Made by a program: the position numbers and the translations under genes
NCBI RefSeq assembly: GCF_022376445.1
Contig: NW_025955350.1
Location: 1-36,501, forward strand
Origin: Fomitopsis serialis
Lineage: Eukaryota > Basidiomycota > Agaricomycetes > Polyporales > Fomitopsidaceae
Direction: 5' to 3'
Length of the DNA: 36,501 nt
Shown: one piece after another, positions 1 to 10,780 of the stretch
Position numbering within the stretch: position 1 is the first letter of the stretch
Layout: every line of letters begins with the position of its first letter
Notes under the pieces: generated by a model
What the model was told of the DNA's origin: nothing
The model's database searches: none
What the model saw: only the letters and a program-made list of their open reading frames with translations

Positions 1-558
1 ACTCATCGTCACTTTCAGAAGCGACCCCAACCTCTTTTCCGCGGAGCCGTCTGCGCCATGCGCCATTGCCTCTGCCAGCATCTTGCACTGACTCACGTGC
101 GGAACTTGCATGTCGCCGGGATCATCCCGCCGACATATGACGAGGACCAAACGAAGGAGTGGGTGCAACTGTTCAGCGGCTTGAGCAGTCTGACGACACT
201 CGGCACGGCCGGACTGGCGGCCTACCGACTCCCTGACATGCTCAAGGCGAAGATGTTGGACGACAGCGACCGGCTTTGCTTGGGCACGCTACAGCGCGCG
301 GAGGTGGAGGCTGTCAGCTTTGGTGTGACGGAGACGTTTCGGCGCGGGGAGCCTGGAGACTTCACGGAGCAGCTGGTGCAGAGTCTCGTGATTCGGGCGC
401 AGGAGACCTCGACGCTGGCGACACTTGTAATCAAGCGGTCGAAGTGCGTGGACCTGCCTGATGTCAAGATGCTGGAGAAGTTCGTGGGGAGTGTAGAGTG
501 GGACGGAGTTGTCGATGCAGATTCAGGTCAGGAGGACTTCGAGCTGAACTACTATTGA
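1..558 (+). CDS. C-terminal fragment of an F-box/LRR-like protein
   Basis: The frame is open from base 1 to the stop at 556-558, so the start lies outside the window. The visible 185 residues hold leucine-rich stretches resembling the repeats after an F-box in the very large agaricomycete F-box families, such as LFSGLSSLTTLGTAGLAAYR. The tail is acidic and ends in LNYY. No F-box is visible because the N-terminus is missing, so membership rests on general texture only. If correct, it would be a substrate-recognition subunit of an SCF ubiquitin ligase. It converges on the flavin-reductase-like gene. An unrelated leucine-rich protein cannot be excluded. Confidence 0.45.
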   Translation, partial: THRHFQKRPQPLFRGAVCAMRHCLCQHLALTHVRNLHVAGIIPPTYDEDQTKEWVQLFSGLSSLTTLGTAGLAAYRLPDMLKAKMLDDSDRLCLGTLQRAEVEAVSFGVTETFRRGEPGDFTEQLVQSLVIRAQETSTLATLVIKRSKCVDLPDVKMLEKFVGSVEWDGVVDADSGQEDFELNYY

Positions 559-1058
559 GCGGCGGCGCGCTTGCTGCAGCCCGTCATACGACCGCGGATA
601 TATGATGATTTTTCCTCCAGGAAGGATCCGATCTCAATGATTATAGGCACATGGATCCGGCCACGATGAGCTCCGAATCAGAGCGACCTACTATGTTCTT
701 GCAAACATCCTTGCTACGCTGCATCCCTCAGCGTTCCTTCCCGCAGTTGGAGTTATACTGGTGGAAGCGCCGAGTTTTCCCTTCGCACGATGGGCCACTG
801 GCAGAGGTTAGTGAGTACGTTCCAGCCGATACCCGCTTTCGCGCAAAATGCTGGCTGATGGCTGGCGCAATGACCAAAACTCAGTGAGTACCGCGACCCT
901 TCCCCAGAGTGGATAGTCCAGAGTTACTGACAACTTGGAGCAGCATGACGCTACTCGTTCCCATGGTCCAGCGTATACGCATAAATCCCAAAGAGGCCGC
1001 TTGCATCGTGCAATAGTTCGCTACGTGCAACCTCTTACAATTTGCTACCTTCTACAAG
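559..1058. other. Intergenic spacer between convergent genes
   Basis: This 500-bp stretch holds the 3' ends of two convergent genes. It starts with an AT-rich patch (about 597-620) that could serve 3'-end formation. The short open frames inside have no family features or plausible splice signals. I see no RNA gene or repeat. Confidence 0.6.
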
Positions 1059-2143
1059 TCATTCATTGCGCTTCTCGATTGCTTTCTCGATCGCACCCTG
1101 CTCATTAGCCCATACCGGCCTCGCGATCCGGAACCCATCACCGACGCGCGAGTACGAGATGTCGCCCAGGCGCCCGACGGGCTTGAATTTTGCTGGATCG
1201 ACGTTCCCGCGCTCGTCCAGCACGTTGTTGCGCACATGGATGTATTTGACATGTCCGAGAATCATCGTCGTCGTGTTCGCGCCGGATTCCGGGTCGACGA
1301 TGTCGATAACTTGGAAGAGCTGTGAAGACATCATTGTTAGGCCTGTTCTGACGCGTTGAGATTGTACGTACCTCGCATTCCATGCTGAACGCGCTCTCCT
1401 TGACGCGTGCGGGCTTGACGTGAATCTGCGCGAATATTTTGTGAATATCTGGGGAGTGCAACATGATGAAGTGCCGGGGCACGTACACTCTTTTCCTTGG
1501 TGAGACCGCTGATCGGCCATTCGCTCACGCCCTCAGGCGCGTCTACGGATGCGACGTTCGCAGCCTCGACGAACGGTTCGCTGATGATGTTCACAGTGAA
1601 GCCCTTGGTGGCCTTGATGTTGCTCGTTGTGTCCTTGACGCGCTGCGGGCCGTTGCTGCAGCAGATCGAGACGAGGGGTGGACTGGATGTGACCTATGGG
1701 TTTGAATGAAGAGGCTTATCTGCGCTTCGAATCATATATTCGCACCATATTAAACCAACTGTTGTGCCTAGGTTAGCCAATGTCATTGTCGGGAATATTT
1801 CGCAATCACCTAAACGGTGCGAGATTCTCAGCCCCACTCTCTGACAACGTTGATACGAATGCGATCGGGCGAGGGACGATCCCGCTGATCATGAGCGTAT
1901 ACAGCTTCCTGCGCACGAGGAAGTGTGAGGATACAGCGCGGGATCGAAAGAACGGTACAAAGAAACCTACAGCTTGTCCTCCTTCGCGGTGTCCACCACC
2001 TTCCAGCCAGCCTTCTCTCCTTCTATCCATGCCTTACCTGCCGGCGTGTCTGCGATCTTCTGACCGTAGGTCCACTGCGGGTTCGGCGAAAGCGTACTCT
2101 GGTACGCGAACGAGCTGTTGAACGGTGGGCTATCGGCAGCCAT
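1059..2143 (-). CDS. Flavin reductase-like domain protein (FMN split barrel), 268 aa
   Basis: Six exons: 2143-1971, 1908-1810, 1758-1746, 1693-1487, 1425-1372 and 1319-1059, summing to 269 codons including the stop. The protein has the pattern of the DIM6/NTAB flavoprotein family: SGIVPRPIAFVSTLSESG, then ENLAPFSWFNM, then a segment reading CCSNGPQRVKDTTSNIKATK, then FTVNIISEPFVEAAN. These are the FMN-binding strands and loops of the split barrel. By family it binds FMN and may reduce flavin with NAD(P)H or act as an oxidoreductase; the substrate is unknown. The start codon gives MAADSPPFNSS and an N-terminal segment usual for fungal members. Exon 3 is only 13 nt (T TGG TTT AAT ATG), yet it restores the family SWFNM motif. 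All introns are 51-62 nt. Confidence 0.85.
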
Positions 2144-2707
2144 ATCTGCGGTGTGCGATGCGCTGATGCTTGGTCGATTGGACAGGCTTATGTAGGCTTT
2201 GTAAGGCGCGTATTCAGACCTTTCGAGCGTCTGTTAATCGAGCGCGTTCCCTGCAACTTATCGAGCAGACGGGGCAAAGCTCGGAGTCCGTGGACTGATA
2301 GCCTCGGGCCCGGGATTCGGGAAGCGTGCGTGTGCTGATTGGTGAGACCATACCTCGCGGAGTGATGCTAACAGCTATGCTGTGCGAGGAAACCCCCGTA
2401 GCAGCCTGCCGCGCCATGCATCCTGCACGAACGCACGCCAAAAGGTGGGGGGTCTTTGTTGCTCGTTTCTTTTCCTTTCCGGAGGTGTCCCCACGAGCAA
2501 AGAGGATCACGACAACGGACTACGTTCGTGTAAGTTACAAGTCGAGTACATAATTACCCGGTATCCTTGCGCTGCATATCATCCTTCCCTACGCCCACCG
2601 GAGCAAGGCTAAGCATGTTCGACTGACACCCCAATAACGCTTGACACTCACCGATATCGTACATGCACCTAGATGTCACCCAAATATTGCCGCTCCCCTT
2701 CCAAAAC
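2144..2707. other. Intergenic region upstream of the flavin reductase-like gene
   Basis: This 564-bp region lies between the start of the flavin-reductase-like gene and the stop of the epoxide hydrolase gene, both on the minus strand. It must hold the promoter of the former and the 3' end of the latter. I recognise no TATA box, repeat or further gene. Confidence 0.55.
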
Positions 2708-4619
2708 CTACAGCTTCGCCTTCTTCTCGACAGTCTCGATCCACTCCTTCAACGCCTCGTTGATCTTGTCTGGGGCCTCTAGCTGGAGCCAATGGCCCGC
2801 ATTTATCTCCTTCACTGTGAGATCTGAACACAGCTGTTTAAACGTCGGTAGCGCAAGCGCAGGCGGATTCACAGGGTCCTGCTTCGCACTAGCGTAGAAC
2901 ACTGGGAGCGGAAGGGTGAGTCGTTCCTGGGGGATGCCTACTACGTCTGTGTGAGCGAGAATTTGAGCAGTGAATCGGCTGGGATCTCGCCCTTGTCGTC
3001 CTCTGCGGCGAGACCGCTGAGGATCAGCTTGTACCAATTCAGCGCGCCGCCGAGCCCAACATTGACGATCATGTCTGTCAGATGCTGTTTCATCTGCGTG
3101 AAACGCCAGCGTAAGTCCTCGGTCGCCGAAAACGAGAGCATAGCGGTCAAGGTACAGGTGGCAGTTGCCCATCATGGATGAGGCAAAGCGATGGTGGAGC
3201 ATGGAGAATGGTGCCCGGCAGGAAGGTCGTCCAAACACATGCAGAGTATGATGGAGACGCTCGTGGTACTGTACTGATTGATTGGTATACAAGATGAAGT
3301 TCACCCCTGCCAGATCATTGAACTCTACCGAACGTGGCTGCCCGGTTCAAGTTACGGTCAGGCTGGCTTGCCACAGGCGCGTCGATCGCATCCATTCGGA
3401 GCCACCAAGTCCACCGCTTCTGAGACGCACTTAGCAGCCCGATTTGTTCGGCGTGCAAATCCAGCCTCTGATTGATGACCGACACGATAGAGGCCTCAGA
3501 AATGCTGAATACTCCGGAGACGAATCACAGGGCGGCGATGCATCGAGGTGGATTGGGCAGAGAGGAGCTGGGCGGTGAAGAGTCCAGGGCAGCCGCGTGG
3601 TTCCAGGGTAACAGGGCGGGCACAGTGATGTTGCGAACGATGCTACAGCACGAAAACTCACCTCCGGAGTCACGTAGGTGGCTACCGGCATCTCCTTATC
3701 TGAAAGTAGTGCCGCTTTGGCCGCCCCAGGTACGCAGAGATCTTCCTTCCAAGTCGACGGGTCTGCAGGGTGAATGAGCCCGAGCGTCGACTCCAACTAA
3801 GCAACACAGCAAGTCAGTCGATTGTGGCATGGCAGCGAACATGGGGGTCAGGAGCACTGACGTGGTCCTTCATGATCTGGTCAGTACCCTCTTCGACGAA
3901 GAACCTGGCGCATCTTAGAACGAGGTCCACCGTAAGACCAGGTATAGCTGCTCACCGCCAATAACCCTTAGGCTCGTAGCCGATGGCTCGCTTGACCGTG
4001 GCCATGGCGGTCTCGTAGTTGAAGTTCGCAAACGACGGTGTGTAGCCGACCGCGAGGAATGCGAATGCGAGGAAGCGCTCTCGGTAGTGTACAGCCAGAT
4101 GAGCTACGAGAGGTGCACCCCTGCGAGCCAAGCACTCGGTCAGTATGCCTGGATATACAGACCAATAGCGAGCATCCTCTGAGCCAATTGCTCTGGCTGA
4201 ACTTGGGACGCATATAGCCCGCTGTACTGTCTCCCCAGCAGTGCGACCATATCGCGTCTCAACAAGACATGCAGCGAGGTCCTTGCCAACTGAAGGACTC
4301 ACCAGTCATGTCCTATCACAATCGCCTTGCTCACGTTCTCCGCGTCCAGGATGTCAATCACATCTGCGCACACGGTGCTGTGCTTGTACAGGGCTGTATC
4401 TGCTGGCTTGTCCGTGCCACCGTAGCCCAGCATGTCAGGCGCAATGATTGCGTGGCCCTCCGCCTTGAAGAACGCGACTTGGTTGCGCCAGTCATACGAC
4501 GTTGACGGGAAACCGTGCACGAACAGAAGGGTCGGTTTCGACGCGTCGCTGGACGAGGAGTAGTAGCTGTACTTGATGCTGCGCTTGGTGGTGATTTCCT
4601 TGTACGACGCACGGTCCAT
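2708..4619 (-). CDS. Epoxide hydrolase (alpha/beta hydrolase fold), 330 aa
   Basis: Six exons: 4619-4303, 4120-3956, 3904-3862, 3796-3662, 3093-2991 and 2937-2708, giving 331 codons with the stop. Motifs run in the family order: oxyanion-hole HGFPSTSYDW, then DMLGYGGTDKP, the nucleophile elbow GHDW followed by GAP (Asp nucleophile), cap-domain residues around FNYETAMATVKRAIGYEPKG, GALNWYK, and the terminal GHWLQLEAP carrying the catalytic His. By family it hydrolyses epoxides to diols through a covalent Asp ester. The last intron (2938-2990, 53 nt) must begin with GC to keep the family sequence AEDDKGIPQERLTL. The fourth intron (3094-3661) is 568 nt, about ten times the local norm, but the protein alignment needs no extra exon there. 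It is divergent from the 2-dehydropantoate 2-reductase gene. Confidence 0.88.
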
Positions 4620-5144
4620 CTTGATGCTGGGGAAGGACAGGCAATCGTAGAATGAGATGCTTTAGTACTGCGTTTTCGCGATTTCCAGGTGTCCGCGTCA
4701 AACTGGGCTCCGGTCAACTGACCTTGCTCGTGCAATCCTTGCCCAGGATGAGGGCAAAGCACCGGTACTGCCGCCATGGTACCAGAGATTGACGGTGTCG
4801 AGATTTACGCGCGCTGAGGACGTTGTGAGGAGGTTACGCAAAGGCTATGATCGCGCGGTGCTGCTGGAGGCAGTCCAAGTTCAAGCGCGCGCTATACGCC
4901 TTGACCTTGCCTGCGACCCGGGTGCGCGCCGCTTGCCTTCCTACGCCCCTTCACGGTCGTTGACCAATCCGACTATATGCTCTATGCCTTTCAGAGGTCA
5001 TCAACAGGTTTCGCGTACGATGTTAAGGAGGGAGTCTAGCGTAAGCTACCAGCGCATAGAGCCCGAAGCTCAAGTTACGCAATCGCCAGATGAACGGGCC
5101 ATCGTCGGCGTAGCAGTCGTAAGCAAAGTACATTCGCTACCACC
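4620..5144. promoter_or_regulatory. Divergent promoter region, epoxide hydrolase / ketopantoate reductase
   Basis: 525 bp separate two divergent start codons. A CCAAT pentamer on the plus strand at 4964-4968 lies about 180 bp before the reductase ATG, a usual place for a HAP/NF-Y site, and an AT-rich TATA-like patch (ACTATAT) follows at 4972-4978. Both are single short motifs and therefore weak evidence. Confidence 0.35.
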
Positions 5145-6586
5145 ATGTCGTCGCAATTGCAAGAAGTACTTCTAGTGGGTCTCGGCGCAATAGGAGCCGT
5201 CTGTGAGTCGCAGAACCGTCCACGCTGCGAGTTTGTCTCTGAGAGGGAACTTGATCGCACGAAGACTCGTGGGTCCTGAAGCGAAGTGGCCAAGCGCATG
5301 TAACAGTCGTTGCACGGAGCAACTACCAGTCGGTGAAAGGTGGTGTATACGCCTAGCCTAGCGGCTGTATACTGACCTCGGCGGAAGATGAGGGGCTACA
5401 CTTCCTCAGCCACAAGCTCGGCGAACATCGAGGATGGAGGCCTGACCGACGTGGGTACACTCGTTCGCCTCCTGCGAAATGGTTCTGAACTCTTGTCCGC
5501 CAGTGTGCCGCTCTGTCGCAGAGGCAGCGGATCGGCCATATAACTACGTGGTAGTCACTACCAAGGCAATCCCGGAGCTGACCCGCACTCCAGCCCTCCT
5601 CGCGCCCCTTCTTTCGTCGCCATACTCGGATCACTATCCTCAGCCGACGTACGTGTTAATGCAGAATGGACTCAACGTCGAAGTCGACCTATACGAGGCA
5701 CTCAAGAAGCTAAAGCCGAATGAGGAGCCGAGAATCATCACCACGGCAGTTTGGATCGGTGCGGGCATGAAGGACGGTAACGTCGTCGAACACACCCCCG
5801 TGGAACACAATGACTTCGTCAGCCCTATCGCGTGCTACACAACTGAGGTATGACTCAATCCTATCTAGGACCGCGTCTCGCTGGGTGTCTACCGCCCATC
5901 GCCGACAGCCACAAAGAACACGCCAGAGGAAAGCGCCCTCCTCTCCGACTTCGAGCGCATCCTCGCCGCAGGCGGCAGCCAACCCTCGATCGTCCCCGAG
6001 ATCCAACGCGTCAAGTACAGCAAGAACTTCTGGAACGCCTGCCTCGGGATCACCGCCGCCCTCACCCGTTTCCCGCTCACCGCCATCTTCCGCCCGCCCC
6101 ACCTCGAGCCCGGTGCAGCGCCGTCCGCCTCTGCCACACCGACTCTCCGACCCGGCGAGATCTCGAGCGCGTCACCTGCGATCGCTGACTACAGCATCCC
6201 GGCTATCCGCGCGGCGATGCAGGAGGTCTACACGCTCGGAACGGTGCTCTTCCCCGACAGCGAGGACGGCCCGGGGCTGGACCCGGAGGTGGTGGAGAAC
6301 ACGCTGCGCAACACGGCGCGTATACACGCGAGCCCCGACGCGAGTCACCGCGCGAGCACGCTCGTGGACGTGGAGAGCGGGCGCCCGACGGAGGTGGAGG
6401 TCATCCTCGGTGAGCTCGTACGTATGGGCCGGGCGAAGGGCGTGGCTATGCCTGTGAGTGTGATGTGTCGCTTGAATTGTTCGGCGAGAGCTTACGCGAG
6501 TGTAGCGGCTCGAGACGCTGTATGCGCTCCTCTTGATCGTGCAGAATCAATTGTTGCGGCGAGATGGCGAGACGAAGCCGTTGTGA
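5145..6586 (+). CDS. panE: 2-dehydropantoate 2-reductase (ketopantoate reductase), 391 aa
   Basis: Six exons: 5145-5202, 5265-5339, 5388-5450, 5504-5817, 5869-6453 and 6506-6586, exactly 392 codons with the stop. The N-terminus VLLVGLGAIGAVY is the GxGxxG Rossmann loop for NADPH. Next come VTVVARSNYQ, then VVVTTKAIP (family TK Lys), QNGLNVE, and the C-terminal helical domain with KNFWNACLGITAALTRFP, which bears the active-site Lys and Asn region. The family reduces ketopantoate to pantoate on the way to pantothenate and CoA. Many fungal genomes carry several ApbA/PanE paralogues, some in secondary metabolism, so pantothenate biosynthesis is inferred. All introns are 48-62 nt and canonical. 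Confidence 0.88.
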
Positions 6587-7241
6587 GTGCTAAGGGGATA
6601 AGCTTTAGAGCTGAAGCCGGTGAGCGATCGGGTGAGCATTATGCTTTATCTGTTGTTTCTCGCTGCCGTCGTGACCGACCTGTGTTCCAGTCTTGTCGCA
6701 GCTATTGCGGGAACGATTATCATTCGGCGACATACACGGGACACACAGTTCGGCGACTACATACTCTACTGTGCATGAGAAACAGGTCGGCCTGTGGATT
6801 CAACGAGCGGTCGACATAGGTTGAGCTATTGTACAACGTGCATGCCAGTGAGCGATGAAACTCAAAATTCCTTCACACTGACACTCAGCCCACTACGGGG
6901 AAACATGAATCACTTCCCAGGCGTAGCTTCCACCGTTGCAATCGTGTTCCCCAACCAGTACCATGCAAGGTTGCTGCCATGACACATGGCAAGCGCCACG
7001 CTGTATCGCGATGACCACGTTAATGATTGAGTTTGAACGGTGCGTTGCTCGTCGAGCTTTAGGGACTTCAAGCCTCGTGTACATGACCGCAAGCTTTATC
7101 GACTGAGCCTTAGCACGCGGGCGCATATAGTATGCAGGGTCCGCGAGTCATTCGTGCGGCTGCCCTTCCACACCTCCGCACCTGCCCACGCGGGTCGACT
7201 ACTCCTAGGTCCCTCGATACCAGGCTGCCGCTACACCTCCG
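6587..7241. other. Intergenic region between two plus-strand genes
   Basis: 655 bp between the reductase stop and the start of helical gene A. Open frames here are short, lack splice continuity and match no family. I see no repeat or RNA gene. The proximal part should be 3'UTR of the reductase and the distal part the promoter of gene A. Confidence 0.5.
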
Positions 7242-8213
7242 ATGTCTGCAAAGGGTGTACTGACTGTTTCTGCGCCCCAGGTCATGCCCACTGGCCTGGA
7301 TCCAGATATCGCCGGCCGAGCTGTCAGCCAACTTCAGGCCTGCAAGGCGGAGTTCGACGCCTGGGCCGAGGATATCGATAGCCTAGAGTAATCATCTCTC
7401 CCTGTCTGCTAAGTTGCGCTGATCCTCCATGCGTTATGACTTGGACAGTCTGAAGCGGATGCCGGGGGCGTCCGCGGTGGTGACCGCGATACACAACGCG
7501 CAGGGCACTACGCTCACCGCCGCGCTGCGCGTCGTCGATGACTATCGCAAGTTCTGCGCGCTCGTCGAGGAGAATCTCCGGGACGCGAGTTACGACCCTT
7601 CCGGCGAGCTCAGATTCGATCAGCGCATCCTCACCGCCGGGGAATATACCCGCTCCTCTTCGGCACAACTCTGCGAACTCATTCGTGAGTTGCAAGAGAT
7701 TCTCGGGGATCTCAGGAAACAGGTGGAGAGGCTTGGGCAGGAAGAGAAGAAGAGGAAGGGGTGGTTTGGTAGGCTCATGGACCGCTTTCTGGGTGCTGTC
7801 GAGGCGATTGCCCGAGCGGTACTAGCAAGCCTTGGGCTGTTTTCCCCCAACGGCGCTTTTGCGTCGGCCTTCGCGTCATTTGCGGGCCTTGCGGATAGCG
7901 CAGGTAGGTCATGCACGGTCTCATGAGAACACGGGCCGCTGGACAGAACCTAACGTCAACCTTCGCAGGCGCTGCCGCGAAGAACGCCGAGATTCGAGAC
8001 TTGTTGGACAACATTCGCCACCGCGTGGTACAAGGCGTCCCTGGCGCACAGAAGTCCATGACTTCCACTCTATCCGACCAAGAACTTTTGCGGACGCAAG
8101 TCGCACTGCGTACAAAAAGGATGCGGACGAACCCTCAGGATGCCCAGAAGGCTGCCCAGCAGTGGCAAGTCATGACTCTACGATACGATCGCATCGCGAA
8201 CCAACCTAGGTAG
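7242..8213 (+). CDS. Helical protein of unknown function, paralogue A (281 aa)
   Basis: Three exons: 7242-7387, 7449-7903 and 7969-8213, 282 codons with the stop. I do not recognise the family. The protein is predicted to be nearly all helix: LQACKAEFDAWAEDID (about 31-46), DYRKFCALVEENLRD (about 80-94), a coiled-coil-like LCELIRELQEILGDLRKQVE, then KGWFGRLMDRFLGAVEAIAR and a hydrophobic, alanine-rich run (about 155-200). The C-terminal part is basic and charged. It aligns collinearly with gene B at 10781-12134: LxxCKxxFDxW, then FC, AGE and GW at nearly the same spacing. The first intron has the same phase at the same aligned residue; the second has the same phase about ten residues apart. 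A helix / hydrophobic / helix layout could suit a membrane-active or bundle-forming protein, but this is only inference. Confidence 0.7.
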
Positions 8214-9168
8214 TGCCTCCTACGCCGCTACCCACTGTCCTCGATGAGTCGTGTCCGCAGCAGTATGTACAGTTGTACGCATTCTCTGTCGAGCAACTGA
8301 CAGGAACATCGCTTTGAGGCGTTTGAGCGGCTTCGGCGTATGAAGGAGCGAGAGGCCGGCGATCACAGGAGTAAACAGGTGGTAATGCGCGTTCCTCATG
8401 GGGTGTGATCTCCAAGGATAATCCTCGTGTCAGTGGGCCGAGGCGGGGACGCGATGCGACGGAGGCAAGAAGGGGCAGTGAGCACAGCAGTCGGTCTACT
8501 GCGCCAGCCGATGGATCTACGCGTCAAATTCATTTCGATCTCAGACAGCACAGCGTAAGTGATATTCGGGCTCCGAAATGGCAACGATAGCACTCTCCGA
8601 GCTTAGTAAGCTGTGTGTTGATGAGTCATCAGAACAGCCAACAGCCCGGGTGTCGAAGCCATGTCGAAGCCCCTCCAAAGACCAATTGCGACTCGGACAG
8701 GAAGGACCGCTCTCACTCGAGGATATTCGTGGGGACTCGGAGTCCAAGGGAGTCCACCGCTGGCTGACTGAGCTATGCCGCGGACCGCGAACGGGGACGT
8801 GCGCAGCAGGGCGGCAGTCAAAATGGCGCACAGCCTCCTACGGTGGTCCGCGGCGCATCCCACCGCCGCCCCGCCCCCTCTGCACGTGGAGGCGCTCCCA
8901 TTCGCCGCGAGGCTCTCGTCCGTGCTGCGAAGCACTGCATTGTCCGCCTGCTCTCTCGTGTTCGGAGCATGACTACCGCGGTATTGACTCATGGCATGTT
9001 GTTGTTTCCTGACTTGCCGATGCACCCGGCTAGGTCCCCGACACCGAGTCACCGGCCGTATATAAGGCCCCGAGCTCGTTCCAGTGGCGACACCGATCCG
9101 CCCCTTTGTTTTCTGACACTCCTCCTCTCCCGTTCTCGCTCTTACGACTTACGACCAGCCTCCTCCCA
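8214..9168. promoter_or_regulatory. Upstream region of the small heat-shock gene
   Basis: 955 bp without a supportable gene. Two long frames on opposite strands overlap at about 8578-9052 but are unlike any family and look like GC-rich chance frames. Close to the HSP20 start there is a TATA box and, about 70 bp above it, TGACTCA (8985-8991), a Gcn4/AP-1 type site. I looked for alternating GAA/TTC heat-shock elements and found no convincing array. Confidence 0.45.
9059..9066 (+). promoter_or_regulatory. TATA box of the HSP20 gene
   Basis: TATATAAG, 103 bp before the ATG at 9169, in an otherwise GC-rich stretch. Strong TATA boxes are typical of inducible stress genes. Transcription would start near 9090-9100 and leave a 5'UTR of about 70-80 nt. 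Confidence 0.6.
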
Positions 9169-9983
9169 ATGACCCGCCTTGCCTCTCCGAAGACGGCCAG
9201 AATGCAACAGTTGTCGAACGAGCATGATCAGGAGCGCAACTTTCGGGCGCTTGACCGCATCCTCGCCCGAAGCTTCGTCCGGGAGCTCCTGCGCCACCGT
9301 GCCAGACAGCCTTCCGGACCGCCCACGGACAGACTGCTACGGCCTCGGTGAGTCGCTCTGTGCTGACCTACATGTCCTATCCCTGACTTCGCATCCCAGG
9401 ATGGACCTCTGCGATGAGCCTGCGAGCGCTTACATCGTCGCCACTCTCGAGCTGCCCGGACTCAAGCAAGAAGACCTCTCCGTGCGGATAGAGAACGGCC
9501 TGCTCGTCGTGCAAGGCGAGCGACGCTTCCGCTCGCTCGCGCGCACCCCGAGTCGCAGCCTCGCCGCAAGCCCCAGCCCCGACCCCGCCCATGCTGGACA
9601 AGGTCCGGTGGCGTCCACGAGTGCCCTCGCCCGCGCCCAGTCGGCGGAGCCGGCCTCCCGCGCAGGCTGGCCGGATGCCCAGCAGGGCCTGCCCTACGCG
9701 TATACGACCCAGGAGATCAAGTACGGCACGTTCCAGCGGACGCTCGCTCTCCCGCTGGGCACGCAGGTACGTCGTGTGCTGCCCCACCTCGGTTCCTCCG
9801 CGGCTGACTTGGTGTTCTCCTCGCATGCAGGTCGGGCACGTACGCGCGTCGCTCACGGAGGGGATGCTCACGCTCTCGTGGCCGCGCAATCCGCACGCGG
9901 TGCCGGTCCACGCCGCCGGCCAGGACGACGCTGCCAGTGCGAGGGCGAGAGAGCAGCCCGGATCCGTCGGGCGATCCGGCTGA
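9169..9983 (+). CDS. Small heat-shock protein (HSP20/alpha-crystallin), 232 aa
   Basis: Exons 9169-9347, 9400-9766 and 9831-9983 give 233 codons with the stop. The alpha-crystallin domain starts in exon 2 with AYIVATLELPGLKQEDLSVR and NGLLVVQGERR. It resumes with YGTFQRTLALPLGTQVGHVR and GMLTLSWPRNP, the usual last strands. Between the GERR strand and YGTFQ lies an insertion of about 60 residues rich in Ser, Ala and Pro, replacing the usual short loop that carries the beta6 dimerisation strand. By family it is an ATP-independent holdase that binds unfolding proteins as an oligomer. An in-frame second ATG at 9202 (MQQLSNEH) is an alternative start. The upstream TATA box fits inducible expression. 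Confidence 0.85.
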
Positions 9984-10780
9984 GACGTGTCGCGTCGTTT
10001 GAGCATACCTGTTGCCAGCCCCGCAGCTGCAACGCCGTATGACTCATCCGGCGGGGCCTCCGTGCCGGACGCATACACGCATACACGCATACACGACGGC
10101 TTCACTTCGTGCCCGGGCACTGGGCCGGACGGCTGACGCGTCCGTGCGGTGGCCCACGCACCCCCCACTCTGTCTCTTTCTCGTTTATGTTTCCGTCATG
10201 ACTCTCATGCCGCGCTCGCAGCCGGACCTTCGTCGTTCTATCTGCCTCCATGTATATCTGATCTTGGTCACCGTACTCCCGCGTTTCTCAGTTATTGGTA
10301 TGTATCACTTCCGGCTGTCCCGTACCCAAATGTACCCTACCCTCAGATTGCGAATAATCTAGATACCGTTGCACTGCTCCGCAATGCCTCTTATGGACAG
10401 AGCTTCAATCAACTGCCCCCGTAAGGCAAGACGTGCTAGCGTGTTTCGGTACGTGCGCAGTTGACAGATGTTGGCACGGTGCACGCCTGTCGTAGTCACG
10501 GTGAGTAGAGCCTTGAATCGAGTCATGGTGCATGCAACATCGCAGCTAAAACAGGGGAGTGCTAGTGCTAGTGATGAGTCGGTGCGACTCACAGTAGCAT
10601 GGACAGCAACGCACGGTACGGTCACCGTAACGGTATTGCGTGATTATCCCCGTTCAGTTGTGAGACGCCTTTGTGTATATGTGTACAGTACCAATACGCT
10701 AACGATCCACCGATAGTCATCCTACATACAGGGTCGGGCGAAGGCAAACTGAAGGTGCAAACACGAGTCCATAGTAGCGA
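9984..10780. other. Intergenic region between convergent HSP20 and helical gene B
   Basis: About 800 bp between two convergent genes. It holds an 8-bp microsatellite (10070-10095) in the HSP20 3' region, and two small inverted repeats: GAGTCG-GTG-CGACTC near 10577-10591 and TACGGT-C-ACCGTA near 10616-10628. No gene is supported. Confidence 0.5.
10070..10095. repeat. (CGCATACA)3 microsatellite
   Basis: Three perfect tandem copies of CGCATACA plus two bases of a fourth, starting 87 bp after the HSP20 stop codon and so probably in its 3'UTR. Confidence 0.9.

Noticed and set aside
1059..6586. A secondary-metabolite gene cluster (flavin reductase-like, epoxide hydrolase, ketopantoate reductase)
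   Set aside because: There is no backbone enzyme, transporter or regulator; three oxidoreductase/hydrolase genes side by side are not enough.
8578..9052. Long overlapping open frames on both strands upstream of HSP20
   Set aside because: The stretch is GC-rich, neither frame resembles a protein family or has splice continuity, and it sits where the HSP20 promoter must be.
8890..9058. Heat-shock elements before HSP20
   Set aside because: Single TTC and GAA triplets are present, but no array of three alternating units at 5-bp spacing.
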